Source: a virus
DNA: 21,916 nt
Virus record (IMG/VR): IMGVR_UViG_3300025506_000008
Coordinates: 1-21,916 of that record
Strand: one strand, 5' to 3'
Notes under the pieces: generated by a model
Database searches by the model: none
What the model was told of the DNA's origin: nothing
Seen by the model: only the letters and a program-made list of their open reading frames with translations
Part shown: piece by piece, positions 1 to 8,355 of the stretch
Numbering within the stretch: position 1 is the first letter of the stretch
Layout of the letters: every line of letters begins with the position of its first letter
Made by a program: the position numbers and the translations under genes

Positions 1-513
1 GGTGGCCAGGGGCGAGCCGCCCTCGGTGATGACCACCGTCGCCACCCCGTTGACGAAGGTCAGGGTGGTGGAGACGATGGTGGCGGTGCCGGTCCCCCCG
101 CCGGTGTGGGCCACGGCGATGGAAACCCCGGAGGTCACGGCCCGGTTGTACCAGGTGTGGACTTCCCCGGCGGCGTTCTTCAGGGTGACGGTCACGGTGC
201 GGTTGGCCGCGGAGCCGTGGCCCGTGGTCAGGGTGGCCGGGGAGATCACGAAGACCATCTGGTTCATGGCCGCCTGCTGGAGCATGTAGGTGGTATATTC
301 CTGGAAGCCGGCGGCGGCAAAATATTGCTCCTGGGTCAGGAGGGCGGTCACGTGCCCGTTGGCGTCCGGGGTGACCACGCTGCCGTCGGGGCCGATGAAC
401 TGGGTGACGCCGGCCGGGGCCTTGAGGACCACGGTGGTGGTTTGCGCCATTGCCTGGGAAGCCGCCAGCAGCAGGACCAGAATAAGGCAAAATAAAGCGG
501 CAAGTCTTTTCAT
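1..513 (-). CDS. Secreted protein with Ig-like region, partial (runs off left edge)
   Basis: The frame is open from an ATG at 513 to the window edge, giving the first 171 residues; the C-terminus is missing. A strong ribosome site (AAGGAG) lies 8 bases before the ATG. Residues 1-23 form a classic signal peptide: MKR, then a Leu/Ala-rich core, then SQAMA before Gln-Thr, so cleavage after about residue 23 is expected. Residues 25-75 are a mixed domain I do not recognise. From about residue 95 the sequence alternates Val/Thr with Gly/Asn (for example RTVTVTLKNAAGEV and FVNGVATVVITEG), as in bacterial Ig-like or invasin-like beta-sandwich domains. It lies directly downstream of the portal-MuF gene, where Mu-like phages normally carry protease/scaffold and capsid genes, so an exported protein here is unexpected. 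A surface decoration or host-modifying role is a guess. Confidence 0.8.
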   Translation of the reverse strand, partial: MKRLAALFCLILVLLLAASQAMAQTTTVVLKAPAGVTQFIGPDGSVVTPDANGHVTALLTQEQYFAAAGFQEYTTYMLQQAAMNQMVFVISPATLTTGHGSAANRTVTVTLKNAAGEVHTWYNRAVTSGVSIAVAHTGGGTGTATIVSTTLTFVNGVATVVITEGGSPLAT

Positions 514-536
514 CTTCTTTCTCCTTTTTTAAGTGA

Positions 537-728
537 TCAATGATTAGTAATCAGTAATCAGTAATCAGTAATCAGTAATCAGTAACCAGTAACCAGTTTT
601 TGTTTTTGTTTTTGCCTTTACTGATCACTGGCCACTGACCACTGGCCTCTGATTACTGGCCACTGATAACTGAAAACTTTCTTTTGCTTTTGCCTTTACT
701 GATTACTGTTTACTGTTTACTGATTACT
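537..728. repeat. Heptamer array 1 (intergenic, composite)
   Basis: About nine CAGT-type units are followed by a T-rich core (540-610), inverted ACTG-type units, then a second core TTTTGCCTTTAC (around 685-696) and more inverted units ending at 728. It fills the space between the portal-MuF gene and the signal-peptide gene to its left. The portal stop codon TAA (724-726) is formed by the first unit of the array. Confidence 0.93.
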
Positions 729-3114
729 CTTTCTCTCCCAGCTCCGGGATCACGTCGCACTCGCAGTTGGGGTGCGCCGGGGGTGCGTCGTCCCCGGAGG
801 AAAAGTCCTGGTCCAGGGGGATCACGCCCTCGTCGGCGTTGCCGTTGCACTCGTCGTCCTGGGGGTGCTCCGAGCCCAGGATCCACTTCTTGCCGCTCAC
901 CAGGCCGCTGGCCCTGTAGGCCATCATGTTGCCCTGCACGTCGGCCTTGGCGATCTCGGTGCGGGCGATCATGTCGCAGCGCCCTGCCGAAAAGCCGAAA
1001 TTATCCTGGAGGACGCCGCTCAGCCGGGCGGTGCTCCAGCCCTCCTGGACCGCCTGGGTGACGTCGGCCCGCAGGTAATCACGGGTCGACTCCTCGATCT
1101 TGGTCACCAGCTCCGCGGCCCGGTTTTCGGCCCACTCCACCGCCAGCTTGTTGACCTGGCTGGTGATGGCGGAGTCCTCGAAGTCGAGCTGGACAAAGGC
1201 CGCCAGGCCGCCGTTTTGGGCCGCCTGGGCCAGGATGGCGGCAACCTCCTTGCGGGTGGCGGCGATGCCGGCCAGGTCCAGGTCGGCCAGGAGCTTATCG
1301 ATCTTTTCATCATCGTCAGTTTTCAGTAACCGGTGATCAGTAATCAGTGATTTTTCGCCGCCTTGGCCTTTTTTACTGGCCACTGGCCACTGATCACTGA
1401 TAACTTTCTTCAGCCCCAGACCTTTGGCGAGGCTGGCCGCCGCGGCCGGCAGATCGGCCTCGAAAGCCTTTTGAAACAGCTTCTTGATGTCGGCCCGGGC
1501 CTGGGCCATGGGCGGCCGGTCTCTATCTATGGGCTCGATCTTCATTTTTTTTTTAGCGGCCTTATCCAGTTTTTTGCTTTTGTCTTTACTGGCCACTTCC
1601 GGTTCTTCGCCTTTGCCTTTTTCTTTGTCTTTGTCTTTACTGGCCACTGGCAACTGGTCACTGGCCACTTCCGCTTCTTTGCCTTTGCCTTTTTCTTTGT
1701 CTTTGTCTTTACTGGCCACTGGCAACTGGTCACTGGCCGCGTCCGGTCCTCCCGGCTCCGGCTGCTCCTTGCCGATGTCGTCCAGCAGCACCGGCCCGAT
1801 GCCGGGGATGATGATGAAATTGGGGATGCCGTCGTCGTCCAGGCCCCGCTTGGTGCGTATCTCCCGGCGCGTGACGATGCCCGCGGCCACGTCCGAGGCG
1901 TCGATCGTGGCCTGGACGTCCGGGGCCACCGACTCTTCCTCCTGCCAGGCGAACTCCAGGTCGTAGAATCCCCAGTAGCGCCAGATGATGTAATCCATCA
2001 GGTCCTTGATCCACTGCATCAGGGGCTGCAGGCCCTCCTCCAGGGCGGTCTGCTGGACCGACTGGGCCACCGCCCGGTTCATCTGGCGCACGAAGGGGGT
2101 CGGAGGGAGAGAGTGGCAGTAGCAGACCACCCGGGCCAGCCATTCGTCGAACTCGTCCTTGAGGCCCTCCAGCTTGGGGAACAGGGGCTTGGCGCCGGAG
2201 GGCACGAAGATCATCCGCCGGCGCATGGCCAGGTTGCCGCTCAAGAGGGCGTCCCAGTAGCCCTGGAACTCCCCGATCTGCGCCGCCGACCATTCCTGGG
2301 GGCACTCGGCGAAGCCCTCGGGGATGCTGCCCTCCATGTAGAAGTTGAGCTGGAAGAGCTGGCGCCGCAGGGCGATGTTGACGATCATGATGGTCTGCTC
2401 CACCGGGGAGTAGCCGTAGAGCCTCCAGGAGCGGGGGTTGCGGGGGACGTAGACCAGCTCCTCGGCGGTGTATTCGGTGGCCGGGATGCCGTGGATGATC
2501 TGCTGGTAGGCCGGGGCCGGGGGCACCGGGGTGCGCCCGTTGCCGTCGATCACCAGCTTGATGGTGGCGCCGTCCACGATCTCCAGGGCGTAGAGCTTGT
2601 CGTTCAGGTTCTGGCGGGGGTAGATGGCCGGGGCGTCGATGACAAAAACATCTTCCATGAGCATCCTGAGCCAGGCCTGCCAGGAATGGAGCCGGTCGGG
2701 GAAGCGCAGAAAGGCCTCGATCTCCTGGACCCGCTTGTCGTCCGGGGCCACGTCGGCGCCCTCCTTGCCCCTTATGCTCGTCTTGAGCTTGACGAGCTGG
2801 TCCTTGCGGGTCTCGATGCACAGCCGGGTGATGTCGTGGGATTCCGCCAGGTTGCGCAGCAGCTCGAAGGGGAGGTAGCCGGCCCGGGGCTGGATGGTGA
2901 GGTTGTAGCCCACCGGGAAATCGTAGGCCCGGGCCGCGGCCTCAGGGGGCGCCTGGGGCTGGATGGGCACGGACGGCCCGAACCAGTCCTCGGACTGCTG
3001 GGGCGCCGGCAGGGTGCGCATGCCGCCGGCCGCCAGGTCGGCGAAGGCCGGGTCGATGGGCGTCCGCAGGGCCTGGGCCCTTTTCAGGATGCCGGTATCG
3101 GAGTCGCGTTCCAT
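724..3114 (-). CDS. Portal protein fused to MuF-like head morphogenesis domain
   Basis: This is a 796-residue protein. Residues about 65-450 read as a phage portal (connector through which DNA enters the capsid): a YNLTIQPRAGYLPFELLRNL start, the aromatic-rich stretch YGYSPVEQTI near 234-243, and the helical QSVQQTALEEGLQPLMQWI region near 351-369. Residues about 605-796 read as a phage Mu gpF-like (PF04233-type) domain, with ARTEIAKA at 717-724 and the closing HPNCEC motif at 781-786. In Mu, portal (gp29) and MuF protein (gp30) are separate genes; here they are joined. The joining segment (about 450-605) is Lys/Glu/Asp-rich and is largely translated heptamer array (461-514 and 571-603). The ATG at 3114 lies directly against an intergenic array with no visible Shine-Dalgarno. 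The family assignment is from motifs and context. Confidence 0.85.
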   Translation of the reverse strand: MERDSDTGILKRAQALRTPIDPAFADLAAGGMRTLPAPQQSEDWFGPSVPIQPQAPPEAAARAYDFPVGYNLTIQPRAGYLPFELLRNLAESHDITRLCIETRKDQLVKLKTSIRGKEGADVAPDDKRVQEIEAFLRFPDRLHSWQAWLRMLMEDVFVIDAPAIYPRQNLNDKLYALEIVDGATIKLVIDGNGRTPVPPAPAYQQIIHGIPATEYTAEELVYVPRNPRSWRLYGYSPVEQTIMIVNIALRRQLFQLNFYMEGSIPEGFAECPQEWSAAQIGEFQGYWDALLSGNLAMRRRMIFVPSGAKPLFPKLEGLKDEFDEWLARVVCYCHSLPPTPFVRQMNRAVAQSVQQTALEEGLQPLMQWIKDLMDYIIWRYWGFYDLEFAWQEEESVAPDVQATIDASDVAAGIVTRREIRTKRGLDDDGIPNFIIIPGIGPVLLDDIGKEQPEPGGPDAASDQLPVASKDKDKEKGKGKEAEVASDQLPVASKDKDKEKGKGEEPEVASKDKSKKLDKAAKKKMKIEPIDRDRPPMAQARADIKKLFQKAFEADLPAAAASLAKGLGLKKVISDQWPVASKKGQGGEKSLITDHRLLKTDDDEKIDKLLADLDLAGIAATRKEVAAILAQAAQNGGLAAFVQLDFEDSAITSQVNKLAVEWAENRAAELVTKIEESTRDYLRADVTQAVQEGWSTARLSGVLQDNFGFSAGRCDMIARTEIAKADVQGNMMAYRASGLVSGKKWILGSEHPQDDECNGNADEGVIPLDQDFSSGDDAPPAHPNCECDVIPELGEKE
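1303..1404 (-). repeat. Heptamer array 2, in frame inside portal-MuF gene
   Basis: It encodes portal residues about 571-603, including ISDQWPVASKK and SLITDHRLLKT. Units of both orientations flank a GGCCAAAAAAGG-type core. Where an intergenic copy would read CAG TGA, this copy reads CAG TGG (Gln-Trp), which keeps the frame open. Confidence 0.88.
1573..1738 (-). repeat. Heptamer array 3, two tandem in-frame copies inside portal-MuF gene
   Basis: Two near-identical copies each encode SDQLPVASKDKDKEKGKG (portal residues 461-478 and 485-502), and a shorter third copy encodes VASKDKSKK. Each consists of four heptamers (GGCCAGT, GACCAGT, TGCCAGT, GGCCAGT) followed by a purine-rich core. The inverted arm is absent. 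The frame is kept open by CAG TTG in place of CAG TAA or TGA. Confidence 0.9.
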
Positions 3115-3271
3115 AGTGGTCAGTGGTCAGTGGTCAGTGATCAGTAATCAGTGGCCAGTAATCAGTGGCCAGTAATCAGTGGCCAGTAATCAGTAAAAGC
3201 AAAAACAAAAAGCAAAAAACCCAAAAAGTGGAAACTGATTACTGTTTACTGATTACTGTTTACTGTTTACT
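3115..3271. repeat. Heptamer array 4 (intergenic)
   Basis: CAGT-type units (GGTCAGT, GATCAGT, then alternating AATCAGT and GGCCAGT) run from 3115 to about 3195. A 40-base A-rich core follows, then inverted units to 3271. It separates the coiled-coil gene from the portal gene. One side touches the portal ATG; the other supplies the TAA of the coiled-coil gene. Confidence 0.93.
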
Positions 3272-3509
3272 CTCCCAGGGCGGCCAGCTCCGCTTCCGCC
3301 TTCTCCTTGAGGACGCGCCCCAGCTCGATCTGGGCCTCCAGCCCCTGGATCCGCTCACGGAGCACCTCTTTCCGGAGTTCTTTAATCGTCCGGGTGGGGT
3401 CCTTCTGGCCCTCCAGTTCGGCGATGCGCTCCAGGAGCGCCTCCCTTTCCTCGACAGCCTTCTCGATAATCTCGATCAGATCTTCTTTGGTGACTGTCTT
3501 TTTAGCCAT
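3267..3509 (-). CDS. Small coiled-coil protein of unknown function
   Basis: This 80-residue, highly charged protein is rich in Glu, Lys, Arg and Leu, with no Cys or Trp. From about residue 10 to 75 it is compatible with one long alpha-helical coiled coil (IIEKAVEEREALLERIAELE, then a short QKDPTRT break, then more helix). A ribosome site (GAGGGAG) precedes the ATG. It sits between the large terminase and the portal, a position where phages often carry small packaging or head-assembly accessory proteins; a scaffold-like or neck-accessory role is only a guess. Its TAA stop is formed by the first unit of the neighbouring heptamer array. Confidence 0.75.
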   Translation of the reverse strand: MAKKTVTKEDLIEIIEKAVEEREALLERIAELEGQKDPTRTIKELRKEVLRERIQGLEAQIELGRVLKEKAEAELAALGE

Positions 3510-3523
3510 CGGCTCTCCCTCTT

Positions 3524-3634
3524 TCAGTAAACCAGTGATCAGTGATCAGTGGCCAGTGATCAGTAAAAGCAAAAACTGATTACTGGTTACTGATTACTGA
3601 TTACTGATTACTGATTACTGGTTACTGGTTACTG
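3524..3634. repeat. Heptamer array 5 (intergenic)
   Basis: CAGT-type units, the core AAAAGCAAAAAC (around 3565-3576), then eight inverted units to 3634. The last three codons and the stop of the terminase gene (Ser-Asn-Gln-TAA) are made of array units. Confidence 0.93.
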
Positions 3635-5268
3635 CTCAGCCCGAGCCGTTCCCTTTCCAGCGCGGCCATGGCCTTCTGCTGCTTGGACTCCTGGGCGTGG
3701 GCCACCCAGGCTTCCGCCTCCGCCTCCGGCATTCCCGGCGGCGGATGGAGTTTCTCGTATTCCGTCTTGTAATAATCGAAGAGGCCCTGGCCGGCGCCGC
3801 CCTCCAGGAGGGAGATCGCCCCCTCCAGGGCGTCGGGGCCGTCGTCGTGCACCGTCTTGCTGGGGAAATAGAGGAGCTGCTCGATGAGCAGGTCCTGGTC
3901 GCCCCGGCCCGGGCAGAAGCGGATCTGCCCCCGCTCCACCCAGGAGGAGAGCCGCGAGATGCGGGTCTCCTTGTTGGCCTTCTGGGTGACGCCCCGGGAC
4001 GGCAGGGTGATGTGGCGCTCCCGGCCCATCTGCTCCACCTCCCGCATCAGCAGCCGCTGGAAGAGGTTGTCTTCGATCCCCAGCAGCCAGTAGCGCCAGT
4101 CCTGGTGGCGGACGAACAGGGCCCGCAGGGCCTCGTCCAGGCTGTTCTTGCGGATGTAGGCGTCCAGGACGTAGTAGATCATCTCCTTGCAGTCCAGGCC
4201 CACGGTGAGGATGGCCTTGTAGTCGGCGCTCTCGTTGGTGCTGATGGAGGGGTCGAAGAAGCCGGAGACGACGAGCTCCTTGCCGGCGAGTTCCATCGGG
4301 TCATAGTAGCGCAGCCACTGCTCCTGGAAGACCCCGCCTTCGTTCACCGGGGCGTTCATCTTCTCCCGGTTGAAGGCGAGCGTCCCCATGGCCGCCTTCT
4401 GTTTGGCGAGCACGGCCAGGGGGAACTTGTCGGGCCAGAGGGCGGCGCCGTCGGGCTGGATGGCCCGGTAGAGGGTGCGGCGCCAGTTGGCGTAAGGCTC
4501 CTCCTCGGAGTGGATGGCGATGTAGAGGGCCGATTTGCGGGCCAGGATGGTGCCGATCCACAAGAGGCTGCCGTCGGTCTCCAGGGCCGGGTAGACCGCG
4601 CCGGTGACCCAGTCGAGGAGCTTGCGCACCAGCTCGGGGGAGCGCACGTTCTGGTCGTTTTCCATGTCGTCCAGGACGACCAGGTCGGGGCGGTGCTGCT
4701 TGTGCTTCAGGCCGCGCAGGCGCTGGCCCCGGCCCCGGGCCATGAGGCGGACGCCGTTCAGGGCGACGAAGTCGTTCACCGCCCAGTTGTCCCGCACCAG
4801 CTCCCCGAAATCGCACTTGAGCCGCTCGTTGTAGAGCAGCTCCAGGTAGAGGTAGCCGGTGAGGTCGCTGGCCAGGTCCTCGGTGTCGGAGCCCAGGATG
4901 ATGAAATGGCGCAGCTTGTGGACGATCTGGTGCAGGGAATAGCCGAAGCTCACCAGGGTGGACTTGGCGAACCCCCGGGGGGCCGCGGTGACCGCGGGGG
5001 TCACCACCTCACCTATGCCGGGGCGCCGGTCCACCTGGGCGATGAGGTCGTGGTGGAAGGGGGCCGGGGGCTCGTTGAAGTAGTGGGGCAGGTAGGTCTC
5101 GAAAAAATAGAAATGGTCGGTGCGGCTGCGGGCGCGGCGGGCCTGTTTGGCGGCCTCGGAGACGTCGGCGAAGGCCGCGACCTCCCGGAACAGGCGCCCC
5201 AGGATCTCGTCGGCCCGGGCCTGGAACTCCTTCTTGGTGAACTTCTTTTTGAGGGTCAGTTCGTCCAT
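3622..5268 (-). CDS. Phage terminase large subunit (Mu gp28-like)
   Basis: This 548-residue protein is the DNA-packaging motor ATPase and nuclease. A Walker A-like loop APRGFAKST is at 96-104, Walker B DLVVLDD at 195-201, and a WIGT coupling segment follows near 237-240. The C-terminal nuclease half begins near FFDPSIS (about 338-344) and ends with an acidic DDGPDAL motif, as in RNase H-fold terminase nucleases. The length suits the family. The ATG at 5268 lies flush against array units (CTGATCACTGAT before ATG), and I see no Shine-Dalgarno. The last residues, SSNQ, and the stop are encoded by the next array. The small subunit candidate is 4 kb upstream at 9423-9875, separated from it by a secreted-protein insert, whereas Mu keeps the two adjacent. 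Confidence 0.92.
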   Translation of the reverse strand: MDELTLKKKFTKKEFQARADEILGRLFREVAAFADVSEAAKQARRARSRTDHFYFFETYLPHYFNEPPAPFHHDLIAQVDRRPGIGEVVTPAVTAAPRGFAKSTLVSFGYSLHQIVHKLRHFIILGSDTEDLASDLTGYLYLELLYNERLKCDFGELVRDNWAVNDFVALNGVRLMARGRGQRLRGLKHKQHRPDLVVLDDMENDQNVRSPELVRKLLDWVTGAVYPALETDGSLLWIGTILARKSALYIAIHSEEEPYANWRRTLYRAIQPDGAALWPDKFPLAVLAKQKAAMGTLAFNREKMNAPVNEGGVFQEQWLRYYDPMELAGKELVVSGFFDPSISTNESADYKAILTVGLDCKEMIYYVLDAYIRKNSLDEALRALFVRHQDWRYWLLGIEDNLFQRLLMREVEQMGRERHITLPSRGVTQKANKETRISRLSSWVERGQIRFCPGRGDQDLLIEQLLYFPSKTVHDDGPDALEGAISLLEGGAGQGLFDYYKTEYEKLHPPPGMPEAEAEAWVAHAQESKQQKAMAALERERLGLSSNQ

Positions 5269-5361
5269 ATCAGTGATCAGTGATCAGTAATCAGTAATCA
5301 GTAAAGGCAAAAACCAGGGCAACGCGGCCACTGATTACTGTTTACTGATAACTGATCACTT
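5269..5361. repeat. Heptamer array 6 (intergenic)
   Basis: GATCAGT and AATCAGT units, the core AAAGGCAAAAACCAGGGCAACGC, then inverted units. It lies between the exported 134-residue protein and the terminase, and its left edge touches the terminase start codon. The core is the long form containing the complement of GCGTTGCC, seen also in arrays 8, 21, 23 and 24. Confidence 0.93.
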
Positions 5362-5363
5362 TC

Positions 5364-5768
5364 TCATTTAGTAATCTGGTCGAAGATCATGATCACCCGG
5401 GCATTGGCCGGGGTGGCCAGGGTGCAGTCGCTGGCCGCGATATAGGGATAGCAGACGCGGCCGTGAAAGCCGCTGTCGGCCAGCCCCCCGCCCAGGATAT
5501 CCTTGCCGTGAAATATTTCCGGGCCGGTAGGTGAATAATTCCGGACCACTAAAACGTCGTTGACCGCGCTGGGGAAAAACTTGATGGCGACCAGGCCGGC
5601 GCCGTTGGGCATCTTGCCGTCAGCCATGCCGTTCCAATCAGTGGAGCCGTCTAAAATTATGCTGATATAGAGGCCGCCGGTGGAGATGGTCGTGGCATTG
5701 GCCGCCCAGGCGGCAGAAAAAAAGGCAGAGAGGAACAAAATGCCAAATATGGAAATTATTTTTTTCAT
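5364..5768 (-). CDS. Exported protein of unknown function (134 aa)
   Basis: The start is well supported: AAAGGAG lies 7 bases before the ATG. Residues 1-22 form a signal peptide (MKKIISIFGILFLSAFFSA, then AWA) with cleavage likely after AWA. The mature part is about 112 residues, with beta-type patterning and two Cys (CYPYIAASDC) that could form a disulfide in the periplasm. It resembles small secreted proteins of unknown role; I do not recognise a family. It lies just downstream of the large beta-helix gene (26-bp gap) and shares its lower GC, so the two may have arrived together. An accessory fiber or secreted cargo role is inference. Confidence 0.78.
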   Translation of the reverse strand: MKKIISIFGILFLSAFFSAAWAANATTISTGGLYISIILDGSTDWNGMADGKMPNGAGLVAIKFFPSAVNDVLVVRNYSPTGPEIFHGKDILGGGLADSGFHGRVCYPYIAASDCTLATPANARVIMIFDQITK

Positions 5769-5793
5769 GGCGATCTCCTTTTACAATTATCGG

Positions 5794-8355
5794 TCAGTTG
5801 CTTAACCCCAGGCCCAGGGTCAGTCCTCCTTTCCCCCCGCCGGCAGGGCTTTCATAAGCCCCTATCGCCGGGTTAGCGCTGGGCGGAAAGGGAACGGCCC
5901 AACCAAGATAATCAGCAGTCAGGCCCACATTTGTCCCGGCGTTCCGGCAAGGAGACGCCTGCGCTATTTTCAGGCTCGCGGCGCTGGCCGGATTCACATT
6001 GACCGCCTGATAAGTCTTCCCGTTGGTGGCCGGGTTGCTGCCGCCGCTGGCGTGGATGTAGACGTAAGTGCCGTCCCAGTACCAGCTACCGGCGTTGGCC
6101 TCGACGTTGGCGATGGAGGATTGGGCAGTCAATACTGCACCATTCTCGGTGATTGCATCACAGTAGGCAGATGCAACCTGATAAGTATAATAATACTGAA
6201 TGGAATAAGTAACACTCAGGTAGGGGCAAAAATATCCATTGCCGATAGTCATAAGACAGCCAGCAAAACTCCGACTAACCCCATCATTGGTTGTTGTGTG
6301 TTGTAGAACCCACCCATAATTAGGATTGATGGAATTAATAATATTCTGAATATCAGTTACTAATTGGGAACCACCGCCAGAATATATAACACCAGATCCG
6401 CCATTGCTTAATGTGCAAGTAGTGGATGCAGATTCATCAGTCCCACTACCCATAGCTCCACCAGTAGTCCAGCTATTAGTGCCATTGTAAGTATTCCAAG
6501 TAGCACTGGAAGTCCAATTGTCCAGACACCTTTTTACCGTTATTGTATCCGTGCTGCCAGCCTGCACCGCATTTAGGTAAAGTGTTGCCGATGTTATGGT
6601 CTTGCCGGACAAGTTGCTTATCCCCGTAAATTTTATCAACCCATTCCACCAGTTACCCGCCGATGGCGCATCAACAGTGATACTATTATTACCACTATAA
6701 GAATAAGCTGGGTCATTTTCCCTTAACTCTGTGTCAGTCTCCCCAGAATAGGTATTTGCGGTGCCATTCCCATAGCTGGCAGAGTTTTGGCCGATAGTTG
6801 CACTTCCGGAACCCGCAGTTAATGACCAGCCAGATAATGTTAAAGGAGTATATCCGACAAATTCGGGATACGTAGTCAGAGAATGAGTATCCAGACCTTG
6901 CCCTTGCCAACTTGCGAAGGTGCAGGGGGAGTTGTTATATTGGCAGACGTTCGCCAGCACTGGGTAAATATCGTTATAGTCGGAGACGTTGTGGCCGATG
7001 GTGGAGGACATGTTCAGGGGATAGGGGCCGCAATCCAGGAAGATATTATTCTTGACGGTGAAATAATCTCCGCCATTCCAGTAAGCACCCCCAGCGCAAT
7101 TTACTGCCGTGTTATTTTCAACCACGCTGGGAGTAGTTGACCATTGGCTGGCATGAAGATTGAAGGCCCCGCCGGGGCAATTAACCAGGAGGTTATAAGT
7201 AAATTGATAACTGTTCAGGTTGGAACCGCCGCCGCCCGCCGCTATTGCTGCCCCACTTGGGCCGGTAAGGTCATGGATATAGTTTCTATTTACTGTATTG
7301 CCGGTGGCCGGAAAATTACCTCCAGTCCATAAATCAATCCCGCAGCCACTAACCATGCCGGAGATTTCATTGCCCTGGATCAAGGCGTTCTGCATATTCT
7401 GGCAGGATATCCCGTCGGAGTCAAAGCCGGTAGCCCCGCCACCGCCGCCTGGTATCTGATTTGTATGGAGAAACTTGCAGCCGATAACTGAGCACCACAG
7501 ATTAGACCCCTCACCATTGTTGTTGTCATCTTGACCTGCAAAGTAGATATTATCGGCACAATAATTCCAGGTGCTACCGGTTATGCTAACATGGGTATTG
7601 GGAACAGCCGCTTGAACAAAAGCAAGGTGGGCACTAAGCGTTACAGTTGCAGGGGTTGTTCTGCCAATTATGGCCAAAGTATAGGGTGGAGTTGATGCGG
7701 CCTCCTGCATGGCCCAAACAACATTAGCCTGAGAACTACCGTTAATCGCCGCCAGCAGTGCGGTGCTTATTGTCTGTGCACTGTCAAGTGCCCCGGAAGT
7801 ATAGGAACAGGCAATCCCATTTACGGTTATCGTATAAGTGGTTAATCCGACAGCAGTTATGGCTATGCCCTGGCCATGAGCATATAAATAAATCCCGACT
7901 CCGAGATTATTGAAATTACAACCTTGGAAATTAATATAATTGCAGCCCCCACCTCCTGTGGAATTAAAAGCGTAGCCTGACCCAAAGAAAGCCAGGTTCT
8001 GAAAGTTAAAATAGTTTATCGGGTTACCTGGGCCTCCATTGTAGAGTGGAAAACAATCATCGGCCCCAACCCCGTTAATGCGAATCTCGTGATTAATCGG
8101 AGTACCAGTAGTCGGTTTGTAATAAAGAGTTCCTGAGCCGTTATAGAACCAACGGGGAGTCGCCGTAGAGCTATTGGCGGCTGTCGCCAGGGTGTCGTCA
8201 GTAGCCGCCGCAATTAATAATCTGTCCTCCAAGACCATACAGCTGACGTTAGTTACCCATCCTCCACCAGCTACGCCGGGGGGTGACTGACTGCCAATAG
8301 CAAGAGAATAGATGCCACCCCCCAAACTGGTCCATCCGGAATTGGTAATTACCAT
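5794..8355 (-). CDS. Right-handed beta-helix / DNRLRE-domain protein (surface or fiber-like)
   Basis: The 853-residue frame counted from ATG 8355 is Asn/Gly/Ser/Thr-rich. Residues about 110-500 carry repeated beta-helix rungs with short NN or GG turns (NALIQGNEISGM, VVENNTAVNCAGG, YFTVKNNIFLDCG). Residues about 540-720 look like a DNRLRE-type beta-sandwich (LRENDPAYSYSG, TSATLYLNAVQAG, WTSSATWNTYNG). The C-terminus returns to a typical beta-helix ending with PAIGAYE at 829-835. The ATG at 8355 has no ribosome site, and the same frame is open for 87 more codons upstream with family-like sequence, so the true N-terminus is probably further right (see 8356-8616). GC is visibly lower than in flanking genes. 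A receptor-binding, polysaccharide-binding or secreted role is inferred. Confidence 0.82.
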   Translation of the reverse strand: MVITNSGWTSLGGGIYSLAIGSQSPPGVAGGGWVTNVSCMVLEDRLLIAAATDDTLATAANSSTATPRWFYNGSGTLYYKPTTGTPINHEIRINGVGADDCFPLYNGGPGNPINYFNFQNLAFFGSGYAFNSTGGGGCNYINFQGCNFNNLGVGIYLYAHGQGIAITAVGLTTYTITVNGIACSYTSGALDSAQTISTALLAAINGSSQANVVWAMQEAASTPPYTLAIIGRTTPATVTLSAHLAFVQAAVPNTHVSITGSTWNYCADNIYFAGQDDNNNGEGSNLWCSVIGCKFLHTNQIPGGGGGATGFDSDGISCQNMQNALIQGNEISGMVSGCGIDLWTGGNFPATGNTVNRNYIHDLTGPSGAAIAAGGGGSNLNSYQFTYNLLVNCPGGAFNLHASQWSTTPSVVENNTAVNCAGGAYWNGGDYFTVKNNIFLDCGPYPLNMSSTIGHNVSDYNDIYPVLANVCQYNNSPCTFASWQGQGLDTHSLTTYPEFVGYTPLTLSGWSLTAGSGSATIGQNSASYGNGTANTYSGETDTELRENDPAYSYSGNNSITVDAPSAGNWWNGLIKFTGISNLSGKTITSATLYLNAVQAGSTDTITVKRCLDNWTSSATWNTYNGTNSWTTGGAMGSGTDESASTTCTLSNGGSGVIYSGGGSQLVTDIQNIINSINPNYGWVLQHTTTNDGVSRSFAGCLMTIGNGYFCPYLSVTYSIQYYYTYQVASAYCDAITENGAVLTAQSSIANVEANAGSWYWDGTYVYIHASGGSNPATNGKTYQAVNVNPASAASLKIAQASPCRNAGTNVGLTADYLGWAVPFPPSANPAIGAYESPAGGGKGGLTLGLGLSN

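Noticed and set aside
1363-3147. Plus-strand 594-codon open frame opposite the portal gene
   Set aside because: It is antisense to a gene with clear portal and MuF motifs, has the Gly/Leu/Val/His-rich composition of a GC-rich shadow frame, and shows no domain or ribosome site.
3697-5283. Plus-strand 528-codon open frame opposite the terminase gene
   Set aside because: It is a shadow of the terminase coding strand; low-complexity Gly/Val/Asp/Gln composition and no recognisable motif.
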